From positions 16,494,501 through 16,558,500 of the forward strand of contig NC_135247.1 in NCBI RefSeq assembly GCF_947623445.1: a stretch of DNA of 64,000 nt. Reading direction: 5' to 3'. A program made the position numbers and the translations under genes. Below, piece by piece: positions 35,942 through 48,415 of the stretch. Under the pieces are notes generated by a model. That model did no database searches and was not told where the DNA came from. It worked only from the letters and a program-made list of their open reading frames with translations. This DNA is from Clavelina lepadiformis. Taxonomy: Eukaryota > Chordata > Ascidiacea > Aplousobranchia > Clavelinidae. The stretch's first letter is position 1, and the number at the start of each line of letters is the position of its first letter.

Positions 35942-37245
35942 TCTTCAAATCAATTGGAAACTTAGTGCAGTGAAGCTGCCTATGCCAAACTCTGCAGTCC
36001 GGCTAACAGTGAAAGCAGTGACTGACTTTTGTTTAGGAAATAAAAACACTAATTTTGGTGTGATGGTGTGCACTGAAGACTCACTTGTCGTACTGCAGAG
36101 TATGACAGTTTTCGTCTACATCTTGGGAGTGTAGAAGCAAAATTCTGATGTGCAAGGAAACAGCTGGTCAAACGCAGCTCATGGCCCAGGCACGTTCGGT
36201 GTTTGTGCTTGGCGAAGTGAGGCCTTTTATAATAAAAAACTGATATAAAAGAAGTGTTTTTTGGAAAGATGGCTCTACTTCCAATGTGCAATACCATTTC
36301 AGCTAAAAAATCCTGCCATGCTCTGCAATTTGGCACACTTGTTTATTTACTATAAATTGGTGTTTACACAAAAAGTTTTTTTTTGTTCGTTTACTATAAG
36401 TCAACGTGAAGATGAAAAATTCAGAGTGCATATTGATGAATCTTCTATGTGCAGCTACCATATTTTCCACTATGGCACATAGTCAACGTTGTCGTAACAA
36501 AATGGCCGTTGTTTGGCTTTGCTTTAACACAACTGCTACTGTCATAAATTGCTCATTTAATGCATTTCTACTTAACTGTTAATACTGCAGTCTGCATCGG
36601 CGATAGGTAAGTTATACTTAGCTCAGCAGTCCAATCTCCTGGTCATAGTGCTCAATCGTGTAAGGCAACTGCATGGCACTAGACATACAGTGTTCAGGTG
36701 TTTTAAGACGGATTATTATCGCCGAGTTTCGACCTTTCCACAAGGATAACGATTCTGATGCACATATAGGCCTACCAAAGCTTTGGTTATGTATACGACC
36801 TAGAGGCTACAACATAGGGTACGATGAACAGCTTCTGTGTTCTGGTGTTACCATAATGTATTATTGGTACCGGTACCATGGATGCATTTATTGCATACAT
36901 AGGCTATCCTAATATAGGCCTATATATATATACGTAAATGCCGGTACAATTTTTTAGCGTGCGATCGACATGAACTAGCCTACCTTATTCTTGCGCTTAC
37001 CACTCAACGTACAAAAGCTTGCAGCCCCTGCCTGAAGTCCGGCCTATACAGGACTTTCTTTTTAGCTGAATCACGTTTCAGACAAGACCGCTCAGAAATT
37101 CGGAATTATCATGTTGGTTCATGTTTTCCTAAATACTCATGGTCCAAACCACACGAGAAAGTTTGAAATAGGCGATTGATTTCACTTCAATATCATTAGT
37201 CATTACTCATTAGAGTCATTACTATACCTATATAGTTTATGGACA
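35942..37245. other. Intergenic region, no gene recognised
   Basis: It holds two more occurrences of the motif ACTGCAGAGT(A/T)TG (35986-36000 on the - strand and 36095-36110), which also lies left of the piggyBac element (35090-35102). These may mark an older element into which piggyBac inserted. Otherwise nothing recognisable. Confidence 0.4.
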
Positions 37246-37295
37246 GAAATTTTCCCATGAGCTAACCCCTGCTAACAGCAACTGCCAACAGAAAT

Positions 37296-37473
37296 CTTTA
37301 AATACCGCTAGATGACTAAGAGAGCTAAGATAATTAAGAGAAATACGAGGACTAAAGAAATTAAGAAGGTTAAAAAATTAACAGAACTAAGAGGGCTAAG
37401 ATAATTAAGAAACTTAAGATGTCTATGATATAACGTTTGCATGGTTTTCTTAGTTCTCTAGCGGTATTTAGAG
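37296..37473. mobile_element. Fold-back element with CTAAGA-rich core, copy 1
   Basis: The terminal inverted repeats are of about 25 bp (CTTTAAATACCGCTAGATGA..., opposite end CTTAGTTCTCTAGCGGTATT...). The core consists of degenerate ~10-bp units of the type GACTAAGA/GGCTAAGATAATTAAGA. It was present before the TPMT duplication because it occurs in both copies. Confidence 0.6.
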
Positions 37474-38915
37474 AAGTCCACTGCCAAGTGGTATTGGTTT
37501 GTCTTTTCCGTCATGATAAACTGATGAAAATGAAAAATCTGCTTTCACCATGAGTTAAACTACAAGATGAATTTCAGAAAATCGCTAGCTTTCAATTTCG
37601 TTGTCGATGAAAAATTTCCAAGATAAAAACGATCTTATTTCATCAGTATAATGATGAAATGCTGGAACAGGCTACACTAGAATTAACCGTTAGAAGACAA
37701 CAGTTACCATAAATCACAAACCTTGGCTAAAATCCCGTGCATGTTCTGGGACATTTTAGACAAAGAATTCCTAATCTGGCCAGGAATTGGGGCACTGGAA
37801 GTAAACATATAGTCGTAGAAGACCCAGAAATATCCTAAAACTTACTACCTAAAATGAAGCTGAAGAAGTGGAAATCCAAGACGCTTGAGATTAATTGTCA
37901 ATGATTGGAAGGAATGCAGATGCCTCATTGCCTTATGTGCCACGTGAAGAGAGTAAGTAAGTCATAAACTAATTACACTTACTTACTGACTACCACCTAT
38001 TTACCAGCAGACCTAATTTGCAAGTTAAAGTACCGTATGTAAATTATCACAAGCAAATTAAATATGTTTCACAATTTTATTCCACAAATCCATATTCTAC
38101 ATGCGATAGATACTTCAGAACTCATTCTAATCTACTGTACGTAATAATCCACTACGGTGGCTACGCCATTTTCACCAGCAAAATACACTCTTAAGTTAAC
38201 ACACTAAAAACTGTTTTTGGTTAGATTGAGTTAACTCCAACCACAGATTTAAAAGACTAATTTATGTTGCCAATCAATTGCCAAAACTTGCTGACATTAA
38301 CCACTCATCCGATTCATACCTTTGTACTACATCGACTATTCAAATGTGATTAGTGCTAGTAATGAGTAGGCCTAAGTATTCGTCAGCTATCAAAACTGAC
38401 GTAGACTTGGCTATATGGACGTTTCGCTGAAGCTTGCCGTGCGTCGCTAACATTTTCTTGTCGTTTGCGCCAATTATATAGCCTACATCCTTAATATTGT
38501 ATGGTTTACAATTTACATCATGCAATAGCGAAGTTCTGATGCATCGTTATGAGTTGCCAGATTTTATGTTTCTTTCAGTGCTCACACGTGCGTTTAATTC
38601 TTGCAGCGATTTCATGCGAACCTTGCAGCATGTCTACAGTTTCTCGATTCTTGAGACAGCGCGACTGATTAATCAGTGATTAATTACTATTTAGCCCTAA
38701 GGCACGCTTGACTGGGTGCAAGCGCTTCTAATGACGGTAGCTCATAGCTATAGCCATCATATGCGCGTGTGTGCGTTTTTTTTACAGCAGTTAACGAGGC
38801 TAGGCTAACATCGATCGCCACAGTCAATTAGTAATCAACATTATTGAACAGGCTAACTACCATTGAATGCATAGTCCTAACTTCAAACTAACCTAAGAAT
38901 TTGTCCGTGACATTG

Positions 38916-39032
38916 ATGGGTGACAAAATACCTACTGTTTCGATCAGAGGTCTTTCAGATACTGAGAAGCAAGTTTATTGGCAGAATCTTTGGCAAAATG
39001 ACCAGACTTGGTCCCTTCATAAGTTAGTCTGA
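38916..39032 (+). pseudogene. Truncated thiopurine methyltransferase 5' end
   Basis: 38 codons followed by TGA. The first ~33 (from MGDKIPTVSIRGLSDTEK to QNDQTW) match the start of the intact gene at 41787, after which the sequence diverges. It stands 330 bases upstream of the intact TPMT gene at 39364 and in the same orientation, so it could act as an upstream open frame if they share a transcript. Confidence 0.85.
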
Positions 39033-39363
39033 TGCTGGCGTGTAATGACATGTTCGGTATTGTACTTCCGGAGTCAGTACTGCAACACTACAACTAGTGG
39101 CAGCACTATACTGCAGCCCATATGTTTGAACACATGTTGTCAGTAGATGTACAATAGGCCTACAATGTATAATGTATATGCGCTCACACTAGTTAATGCA
39201 TGAGCACTGTAAAAAAATAAAGTAAGAAGAAAAATCAAAAACTTTAAACTAGCCTTTTTTGAAAAATAGTTGCTTTGTTTTTTATATCTTATGATCCAGC
39301 ACAGTTACTTGCAGGTCTATATTACGCTGCAGGTATTAACTAGTTTAGCTCTACGTACGTATT

Positions 39364-40080
39364 ATGGAAGATGAAAACACAAGCATCTGGAATATTCCAG
39401 AAAATAAGCGGCAAATTTATTGGCAGAAACGCTGGCAAAACAGTGACACAAAACTTCACTTGTCCCAAGCCCATCCTGATCTGGTAAAGCACGAAGATAA
39501 ATTACTTAAAGAAAATTGCCGAGTTCTTCTTCCATTATGTGGAAAGTCAGTTGATCTGATATATTTGGCTCATAAAGGTCATGAGGTGGTTGGCTGTGAC
39601 TTTTCCGACGCCGCCATTATGCAATTTTTTGAGGAGCAAGCCATCGAATACTCCCGATCTCAACATCCAACAGCTCCATTTGAAATATTTACATCGACAG
39701 ACAAAAATATCTCCATCTACAAAGGAGATTTCTTCGAACTTAATTCTTTTATAGTGGGCAAGTTTGACGCAGTCTGGGATCGAGATGCATTTGTTGCGGT
39801 CAGTCCAAGCCGTAGAAGTCAATACGCTGATGTTCTTGATGATGTAATAAAGGAAGATGGAAAATATCTTTTATTTTCGGTAGAATACGAAGGTTACAAT
39901 CCAATAACCCCTTTCTGTGTAACCGCCCAAGATTTAGACGACGTTTTCGGAAGAAAGTTTTGTTTCTCTGTCTTGGAAACGTACGAAACGAGAGAGCTAC
40001 CATTCTTGAACAAACATGGTTTACCCGAGGCTAATATAAGTCTTATTCTCTTCAACAAGCGCCAAAGGGTTGGATTGTAA
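39364..40080 (+). CDS. TPMT: Thiopurine S-methyltransferase, copy a
   Basis: A single-exon gene of 238 residues (family about 230-245). TPMT is a cytosolic SAM-dependent methyltransferase acting on thiol groups of aromatic and heterocyclic compounds; its natural substrate is unknown (family knowledge). Visible: N-terminal YWQKRWQ, SAM-binding motif I LPLCGKSVDLIYLAHKGHEV (about 56-75) with following GCD, FFEEQ (about 88-92), IYKGDFFEL (118-126), and the class signature VWDRDAFVAVSPSRR followed by YADVLDD. The start is the first in-frame ATG, giving the usual N-terminus. About two thirds of positions agree with copy b downstream. No breaks. Confidence 0.95.
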   Translation: MEDENTSIWNIPENKRQIYWQKRWQNSDTKLHLSQAHPDLVKHEDKLLKENCRVLLPLCGKSVDLIYLAHKGHEVVGCDFSDAAIMQFFEEQAIEYSRSQHPTAPFEIFTSTDKNISIYKGDFFELNSFIVGKFDAVWDRDAFVAVSPSRRSQYADVLDDVIKEDGKYLLFSVEYEGYNPITPFCVTAQDLDDVFGRKFCFSVLETYETRELPFLNKHGLPEANISLILFNKRQRVGL

Positions 40081-40118
40081 ATCTTCGAAAGAGACCCGAG
40101 ACCAGTTAAATAGTCAGT

Positions 40119-41890
40119 GAAATTTTCCCATGAGCTAACCCCTGCTAACAGCAACTGCCAACAGAAATCTCTAAATACCGCTAGATGACTAAGAGATCTA
40201 AGATAATTAAGAGAAATACGAGGACTAAAGAAATTAAGAAGGTTAAAAAATTAACAGAACTAAGAGGGCTAAGATAATTAAGAAACTTAAGATGTCTATG
40301 ATATAACGTTTGCATGGTTTTCTTAGTTCTCTAGCGGTATTTAGAGAAGTCCACTGCCAAGTGGTATTGGTTTGTCTTTTCCGTCATGATAAACTGATGA
40401 AAATGAAAAATCTGCTTTCACCATGAGTTAAACTACAAGATGAATTTCAGAAAATCGCTAGCTTTCAATTTCGTTGTCTGCGAAAAATTTCCAAGATAAA
40501 AGCGATCTTATTTCATCAGTATAATGATGAAATGCTGGAACAAACTACACTAGAATTAACCGTTAGAAAACAAAAGTTACCATAAGTCACAAACCTTGGC
40601 TAAAATCCCGTGCATGTTCTGGGACATTTTAGACAAAAAATTCCTAATCTGGCCAGGAATTGGGGCACTGGAAGTAAACATATAGTCGTAGAAGACCCAG
40701 AAAAATCCTAAAACTTACTACCTAAAATGAAGCTGAAGAAGTGGAAATCCAAGACGCTTGAGATTAATTTTCAATGATTGAAAGGAATGCAGATGCCTCA
40801 TTGCCTTATGTGCCACGTGAAGAGAGTAAGTAAGTCATAAACTAATTACACTTACTTACTGACTACCACCTATTTACCAGCAGACCTAATTTGCAAATTA
40901 AAGTGGCGTATGTAAATTATCACAAGCAAATTAAATATGTTTCACAATTTTATAGTACAAATTCTTATTCTACATGCGATAGATACTTCAGAACTCATTC
41001 TAATCTACTGTACGTAATTATCCACTACGGTGGCTACGCCATAGTTCAGTTTATTATCACCAGCAAAATACACCCTTAAGTTAACACACTAAAAACTGTT
41101 TTTGGTTAGAGTTACCTCCGAGCACAGATTTAAAAGACTAATTTATGTTGCCAATCAATTGCCAAACCTTGCTGACATTAACCACTTATCCATTTCTTAC
41201 CTTTGTACTACATCAACTATTCAAATGTGATTACTGCTTGTAATGAATACAGTATTCGTCAGCCATCAAAACTGACGTAGACTTGGCTATATAGACGTTT
41301 CACTGAAGCTTACCGTTGCTTTGTGCGTCGCTAACATTTTGTTGTCGTTTGCGCCATTTATGTACATCTTTAATATTGTATGGTTTACATCATGCAATAG
41401 CGAAATATTGATGCATCGTCATGAGTTGCCAGAGTATATGTTTCTTTCAGTGCTCATCCATGCGTTTAATTCTTGCAGCGATTTCATGCGAACCTCGCAG
41501 CATGTCTAAAATTTCTCGATTCTCGAGACAGCGCGACTGATTAATTATTATTTAGGCATAAGGCTACACGCTTGACTGGCTGCAAGCGCTTCCAGTTACG
41601 GTAGCTAATAGTTATAGCCAGCATATGCGCGTGTGTGCGTTTTTGCGTTTTTTTACAGCAGTAAACGAGGCTAGGCTAACATCGATCGCCACAGTCAATT
41701 AGTAATCAGCATTAGTGAACAGGCTAGCTAACGTTGAATGCATAGTCCTAACTTCAAACTAACCTAAGAATTTGTCCGTGACATCGATGGGTGACAATAA
41801 TGACAAAATGCCTACCGCTTCGATCAGAGGTCTTTCAGAAAGTGAGAAGCAAGTTTATTGGCAGAATCTTTGGCAAAATGACAAGGCGTG
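40119..41890 (+). repeat. Direct duplication, copy 2
   Basis: Partner of 37246-39040. It begins 39 bases after the stop codon of TPMT copy a and runs into the coding start of TPMT copy b. Small differences include a 10-16 bp insertion near 41042 and a 12-base addition in the first codons of the gene. Confidence 0.93.
40169..40346. mobile_element. Fold-back element with CTAAGA-rich core, copy 2
   Basis: Same element as at 37296-37473, carried along by the direct duplication. The left inverted repeat begins CTCTAAATACCGCTAGATGA here and matches the right end slightly better than in copy 1. Confidence 0.6.
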
Positions 41891-42497
41891 GTTCCACATG
41901 TCTGACGCCCATCCCGACATGTTAAAATTTCAGGACCAATTCCTCAGAGATAACTGCAGAGTTTATCTCCCATTATGTGGCAAGTCAGTTGACCTTAAAC
42001 ATTTGGCTGACAAAGGTCACGAAGTAGTTGGCTGCGAGTATTGCGAAGTAGCCATTTTGCAATTTTTTGAAGAGCAATCTATAAAATACGAAAGATATCA
42101 ACATCCAACAGCCCCATACGAAATCTTCAAAGCAACAGATAAAAACATCACCATCTACAAGGGCGATTTCTTTGCACTTGGTTCTTCCGTTATGGGAAAA
42201 GTCGATGCAATTTGGGATCGAGGTTCCTTTGTTGCAATTGATCCAACCCGTCGTTGCGAATATGCTGACGTCATATATGACATAATGAATACTAATGGAA
42301 AGTACCTCTTGTATTCAGTGGACTACGTGGGTAATATTAGTGGCACACCTTACAATGTTCAAGCACAAGAAATTAATGACATTTTTGGCCAGAAGTTTGT
42401 TGCCACTACCCTCGATATCTACGACCTCAATCTTTCGGGCCCTCTCGACGTATCAAAAGCAACGGTGTACATGACATTGTTGAAACCCTGTGCATAA
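41787..42497 (+). CDS. TPMT: Thiopurine S-methyltransferase, copy b
   Basis: Single exon, 236 residues from the first ATG in context (MGDNNDKMPTASIRGL); a second ATG seven codons later is possible. Same family signatures as copy a: VYWQNLWQ, motif I LPLCGKSVDLKHLADKGHEV with GCE, FFEEQ, IYKGDFFAL, WDRGSFVAIDPTRR, YADVIYDIM. Its 5' flank and first codons are the source or product of the 1.8 kb duplication whose other copy ends in the truncated frame at 38916. A possible AATAAA is at 42676-42681. It looks intact; substrate unknown. Confidence 0.95.
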   Translation: MGDNNDKMPTASIRGLSESEKQVYWQNLWQNDKAWFHMSDAHPDMLKFQDQFLRDNCRVYLPLCGKSVDLKHLADKGHEVVGCEYCEVAILQFFEEQSIKYERYQHPTAPYEIFKATDKNITIYKGDFFALGSSVMGKVDAIWDRGSFVAIDPTRRCEYADVIYDIMNTNGKYLLYSVDYVGNISGTPYNVQAQEINDIFGQKFVATTLDIYDLNLSGPLDVSKATVYMTLLKPCA

Positions 42498-43561
42498 AAA
42501 ATGTAGTTGCTGGGGTTGAATTAACTATCTGTTGTGCCACTACGATTGAAAAAGAAACGTTAGCAGGGCCACCTAAACCAACGACTGAAATGAACTACCT
42601 GTGAATATCTGAATGGGGTGCATTCGTATGTTGTTATTCGGCAGTATTTGTCATAGTTGGTTAACAGCAACTGTAAATAAACAAATTGGTTTTGTGAGGT
42701 ATGCGGAGCCTTTAATAAAAACAGTAGTCTATTTAGCAGGTTGTAGGTTATGCAGTTAAAAGCCCGCGGCGATGGTATCTGATCAAACACATTAGCCGAT
42801 GCTGTATTAAAAACAGGACAAAAGAAGCTCTTTAAATTTCGTTTAAAATTCATAAAAAGTAGGCTATTTGTTACACTCAATGTAAAAAATATCATTTTGT
42901 TGTAAGCCTTGGGTAGGTGTAAAGAAAAAAAACAATTTGGTTGAATTCTTAACGAATTACGTCTTTTCACGTGAGCAAAGTAGCAGCTCCCATTGGCAGT
43001 GGCTTCTGTTGATAAACTCATTAAGTGCAGCTATGTATGTTGCAGAGTCTTATTTATCGACGAAGACTCTGAAATACCATAGATTAAATTAAGCAATTGG
43101 CTAATAGCTCACCCTTGCTTTATCGCTATTGTCATGATAATTAGACTTACGTCCTTTGCAACAGATTTTAGCAAAGAAAGCAATCACAACATTATAGTGT
43201 TAAAGAAAATTTTAATCGACCTTGTAAGCCACTTACAAACTCCGGAAGTCAGCTAGCCATGTTTTCATTGAGTCTGTTTGCGTATTTACGACGTTTTTAC
43301 CACAGCACTTAATAGGCTGTGGTAAAGTCAACATAGTCAGGGTAGCATAGGCCAAAATGATAAAATAGGGTTATCTAATTTAATCAAGCATGTGCACCAA
43401 AGTTTGTTTTTATTAAATCCATCGTGTATTAATGTTTTAAAAAGTTTAATCTGGATAGCCACTGTAATTGTTACTTGATTACCTTTTCTTGGTATTATTT
43501 CGTAGCCTACTTCATAAATTTACGAATCAGTGTGACAACAAGCATGATGTAACCCACGCAA
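42498..43561. other. Intergenic region between TPMT b and GAL3ST
   Basis: The genes converge here. AATAAA at 42676 fits the + gene; TTTATT at 43409-43414 could be the reverse poly(A) signal for GAL3ST. A 153-codon open frame on the - strand (42560-43021) has no recognisable domain and no splice context, and I treat it as chance. Confidence 0.5.
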
Positions 43562-46057
43562 CTAAGTGGGTTCGTAACAACCTCCTGAATTCTGCATCAT
43601 ATAATCAGCAAGTTTTGAAGCTTGAGTATCATAACAAGCAAGACGCTGGGTCAATTCTTGCTTAGTTGTTGGTCGATAATTTTCTCGCCCAAATTTCGGT
43701 TCGCTCCTCGGTTCTTTCAACAAAACATCTTGTGTTTTCATCTTCGATCTCAGCGTAATGACGTCTTGCGCCATTTTGGTCCGGCCGTATTCATCGACTT
43801 TCTTCCACAAGGTTTCATTAAAATACTTATACAGAGCAATATCCTGAAATCAATTTCTCAAACTTAACCTTGTGAACTGCGAAAATGTCAGGTTGAAAGC
43901 AAAGAAATCCTACCTAGGCTACAGGTCCGGCCCACACAATAAGTTCTATGGAAAGAGAGGTCTTTATTTTTTGACAAAACTTACCACATTGTCCAGCTGA
44001 TAAAAAGCGTTTTGTGCCTCGGTACTGAGATAAACCTTCTCGTACTCACGTGCATTTCTGCCTGGTTTGCTTATATCCTCCCAATTCATGCAGAGCTCAT
44101 TCTACCACAAAAATACAATCATGAAGTTAAGACCTTCAAGTAGTAATGAATGAGCAGATGGGTATTTTCTGATAACCTGAAAGTAAAGCTCTTGCACAAT
44201 TTTTTATCTCAACAATGTTTTCCCATGTTTTGTTGCTCGACGACCGGTGATCCGGAATGAAAATAAATTATTACTGTGCATAATTTTCAAATGCAACATG
44301 TTTTAAAATTTGGTTTAGTATTTGTGGTATAGACCCAGTTAGCTTCTTTACATTAGTCTATATTAAAAACATCAATTTTCGAATAAATTTTAGCTACATA
44401 GATTTTTTTTTATTCGACTGGAAGTTGTCTAAATCAAAAAGTAGGGCTACCTTGAGTAAAATCAAGGATTCTTCCATATACTCCATAATCATAACAAGAT
44501 CCAGCTTCTCGTCCAGTTTTAGAATTTCACGATTAATTATGACGTCATCGGTCATCATAGGGTCGAGTCCCAAGTCGTGAGCTTGATAGTTTTTAAACCT
44601 TTTGAAGAAGAAACAAACAGTTTCGGTTTCGAAATTACCGTGCGCAGACTTAAAAAAACTGTACCTGAAGTACCACGAAATACTGGGATCAAGCACTTCA
44701 TTGGCCAAAACGACAAAGTCCTCCAGTGCTACGTATTCTCCATTTGTGACGTAGTTCATCGGACTTTTACTGCACTGACCTTGACTTACGCGTGTGTCGG
44801 GTTTATAATAGTTATAACATGATTGGAAGTTACTCCAGGGTTCCCGAATTATTGTAATATACCTGTAAACAAAAACGAACTACTACTGAAAGGCCTACTA
44901 CTACTGGAAGGCCAATGCGTTTTGACAATAATTGATGACTAGCTTTTAGGGCTTGCATTTAACTAAGGAATTTATCGCATAAATACGTAGCGCAGGCCTA
45001 CTTGGTATCTGGTGGCATATGACGCCGAAATTCTTCGGGGTTGTATCTAAAATGTCCATCTACAACGTCAAAATCTCCTTGCTGTGCAAATTCAAAATTG
45101 TATCGGCCTGGATAACCACCACTAAAAGGCACACAACGCTTGCGAGGCATCTGTTGTGAAAGCATACGCCAATGTTAGCACGAAGACATTTCAAAGACAT
45201 GTCTTGTAATATTGCTTCCACTAATTAAAGTTTAATCGCTAAAAAACATCCACCAACATCTAACTCTTTACAACTCTATTTTACGACGGGAACCTAAAAT
45301 CGTGTTAAACTTTGTTGTGAAATCGGTACAAGAAATTAGTTACTTAATTTCCCAGTTTTGGCAAGCTCCCTTGCTTCAAATGTGAGTACCAAACCCAATT
45401 ACCCAAGCAAATAACGACGTTTAAAATTATTTAAACTCCTTAGCCTACAATATATTGCTAATAATTGAGAACTATAATTCGCTTATGCGCGCTCACATCA
45501 AGATTAAATAATGAGGAATTGTTACATCATAAAGCTTCGACCTCCCCATTCAGGCATTGATGTGGACGCGCATGAGTGATCTATAAGACTCGAAATTAGT
45601 GCAACCTTTATCGTGTCTTTATCATTGTGGCTGTTTAGAACACTAGATACAGTCGTACTTCCAGTTTTGTGAGTTTTCACGTACACATAGCGACGATGCT
45701 TCTGACAAAAGTTCCCTTTATCAAGGCCATTTTCATTCTATATGTGAATAAAAAATTACTTCATTTGTTAGACTTACTTGATACATCGATCTTAGCATAG
45801 TGAAAACGTCATCCATTGACTAAAAACAAAGTAATAAAATCCAAGAAGTATACAGTTGCTTTCATCTATAATAAATATACTTGTAGTGCGCTTTCTTTCG
45901 TAAAAACTTTTCTATTACGGGCTTCCAAGTGTCTGTGGGTTGATTTCACTGTGCGTGTTGAAAGTAGAATTAACGAAGCCAGAAACATGACCGTTGAGAC
46001 GAAGGTAAAATACAAAAGAATTCGAGGCAATTTTATGCCGAAAAACCTCTGGAACAA
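43562..46057 (-). CDS. Galactose-3-O-sulfotransferase family, Golgi type II enzyme
   Basis: Seven exons in transcript order: 45881-46057, 45778-45819, 45606-45737, 45002-45150, 44451-44862, 43985-44101, 43562-43843; phases close; about 436 residues. The family (GAL3ST, including cerebroside sulfotransferase) moves sulfate from PAPS to C3 of galactose on lipids or glycans in the Golgi. Seen: N-terminal signal anchor (ILLYFTFVSTVMFLASLILL, about residues 12-31), PAPS 5'-phosphosulfate loop KTHKTGSTT (94-102), FSGGYPGRYNFEF, 3'-phosphate region YITIIREPWSNFQSCYNYY, DLGLD, and LDLVMIMEYMEESLILLK. The exon carrying the PAPS loop was found by phase and motif. Within exon 5 a 66-nt segment (about GT 44652 to AG 44587) has splice-like ends and could be an in-frame intron. 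Which member of the family is not resolved. Confidence 0.93.
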
Positions 46058-48415
46058 AACGTAAATAAATTAAAGTTGACCAGAAAGGAATTTGCAATGA
46101 AAAGTCAAACACAATAATGGCATTCTAGCTCATTTATCTCTGTTTTTTTTACAATTGTAACGGAAAGCCCGAATTTTTTTTTGATTTTATTTCTGAAATA
46201 TAGGAGTAAATTTTAATTAAACGGTACCTTTGTAGAAAAGCATTCAGAAAGCGTTAACATCAGCCTACTGTTGTCTGGATTAAGCCCAATGTTTAATAAT
46301 TGTTTCCATTTGCTTTTATCTTAAAATGTTTATCATTTATATATTGATAACTTGATAGAATTTTTGATAACTTCATAGAATGTTTTCAATTTGAACTCCA
46401 GAATTTTGTTTTCAGGGAGTCCTTCGGGGCGTGCTATCAATTAAATCACTGAATTAATTTCAATGCACAGTTGAACAAAAGCTGCATATCTTAATTAGAG
46501 TAAACCGGCTTGCACAAGTTGGCAGAAAAAAAATTATATTATGTTTACAGTGTAGTTAAAATGTATAAGCTATACTTTGAGTTAATCCATTTTTAATAAA
46601 AACAAAGTTTTTTACAAGATTCAAAGTTTCAAAAAAAATTTCAATTCGATTGGTATTTAAGACCACATCGAAACAAATATTAAGCGTTTACGTAAACATT
46701 TACTATATAAATAAAAGTAACACGTCAAATAAAAAAAACAACAAGAAAAGGTGTTTCGAAGTAAAAAATGAGGTTATTTGTTAAATTTTGACTTACGCGA
46801 AGGCTAGTTTTCATCCAAAAAAGATGTTTGAAACGCGCAAATTTCATTGCCATGTACTGATAGCACATTTTATAAGGTGATGTCTGTGGCGTTTTTTACA
46901 ACTTAGTTGTAGGCTACAGAGGTTACAAGGTTATGAACCAATATCAAATTAAGCCAGGTCTGCTGTGGACTATATGAGGTACTGCAAAATATTAAAATCA
47001 TGCAAAACTTATTATGAAAACAAAATTCAAGCAGTAGTATTTGTTAAACAACTAAACAAGCAAACATTTGAAAATTCGGCTATAACTTAGCCTACTTGTT
47101 GTCCAAAGTATGCAAAAACTAACATTTTTTTGTTAACCAATTGTTTGGCAGTGCATTTTGCGTTCTGTATCACCTTTGGACTGTTTATCGCCCGAAACGA
47201 ATTTAATTTTCTCTTTAGCGACTTCTTGCACCTCAGCCTGATTTTCTTTCAAATCTCAGCCTATTCATCTTAAACTTTTTATATTTTTCTTTGTTGTTTT
47301 AAAATGTTTTATTGTTGTAAATTTGATTCTCATGAAAATGGAGAAATATCATATTTGAAATTATAGTAAGTTTTACCATTATCCATTATCAGCCTTCTTG
47401 TCTTACTCGTTTGTAATCGCAACTAGATGTTCTTTGAAGTTCACTTTTACTCCTCCTACATATTAAGCTCGAATTCTGTTGCTATTGTTTTTTAATTCAG
47501 AAACGCTAATTCAGCCTTTGCTGAGTAACCTGCGGTTATAAAACTATAATGTCTTGCAAAATTAAGAAATTCTGTAAGAAACCTATTTTATGAAACTTGA
47601 ACCCAAGTTTAGCAAACTATAAAAGCCAAAAAAAAACTAAAACTCCAACTCAAAGTTAAGTACAGTTTGGTGCAAGTTGGTGCACTTGTAGGCCACATTA
47701 AAAAAACACACGTTTTAAATTTCAAAAAACATCTTCTTGCTTTGTCACGTTGCGATCAGTTTGATATTTATTCTTCCAAGCATTCTTTATAAACATCTAG
47801 CAAATATCATATAAAACCATTAAGCTACTATTCCGTCCACTTGTTTAAGCATTACGCCGCTCTATATGAATTGCAATGCGGTTGTGCTAACTGAGCGTAT
47901 TGTTGGGGTTGTGGACTGTTGTTAATTATTATTGCTTGATCGATTGTTCGCTAATCTGACTCCATTGATAGCGCATTCATTAGCCCCTGATAGCCAGTTA
48001 AGCATCACAGTACCAGAACCAAACTGTCAATGTCTTGAATAATATTTATTATAGGTTCTCAACGAAACGGTTACTGTTTCCAGAGCACAGAATGAAGCTG
48101 CATTCGGTAGACTGTGAATTCCAGACTGACATATCAGAATTGACACGTTAAGCGCTGTAGTACGATTGACGTAATTCGGAAATAATCAAAGTATATACAG
48201 TATTAGACACGGCCAAAATATAGTACAGCGCTTATTGTTAAGCACACGAAATAAAGCACTGATAACATTATAATATCATCAGATCTGCACGGTAACCCGT
48301 AGTAATAGATGCTAATTATGACAATTAGCACACCGTTATAGGAAGTCGTTTGACAGAACAAAGCAACCCGCTTCAACACCGTGATTGTTATAATTACATA
48401 TTCGTATAGTATAGG

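Larger units (their letters stand above)
37246..39040 (+). repeat. Direct duplication, copy 1 (TPMT promoter region and 5' end)
   Basis: Closely matches 40119-41890 in the same orientation, starting at GAAATTTTCCCATGAGCTAA in both. It carries a fold-back element, about 1.4 kb of 5' flank, and the first ~34 codons of a thiopurine methyltransferase gene, where similarity fades. Confidence 0.93.

Noticed and set aside
39547-40154. - strand open frames over TPMT copy a
   Set aside because: Antisense shadows of a clearly coding methyltransferase.
42560-43021. 153-codon open frame on the - strand
   Set aside because: No recognisable domain or signal, biased to F/N/S/C as in translated AT-rich DNA, and it lies in a gap between convergent genes. 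Kept only as intergenic.
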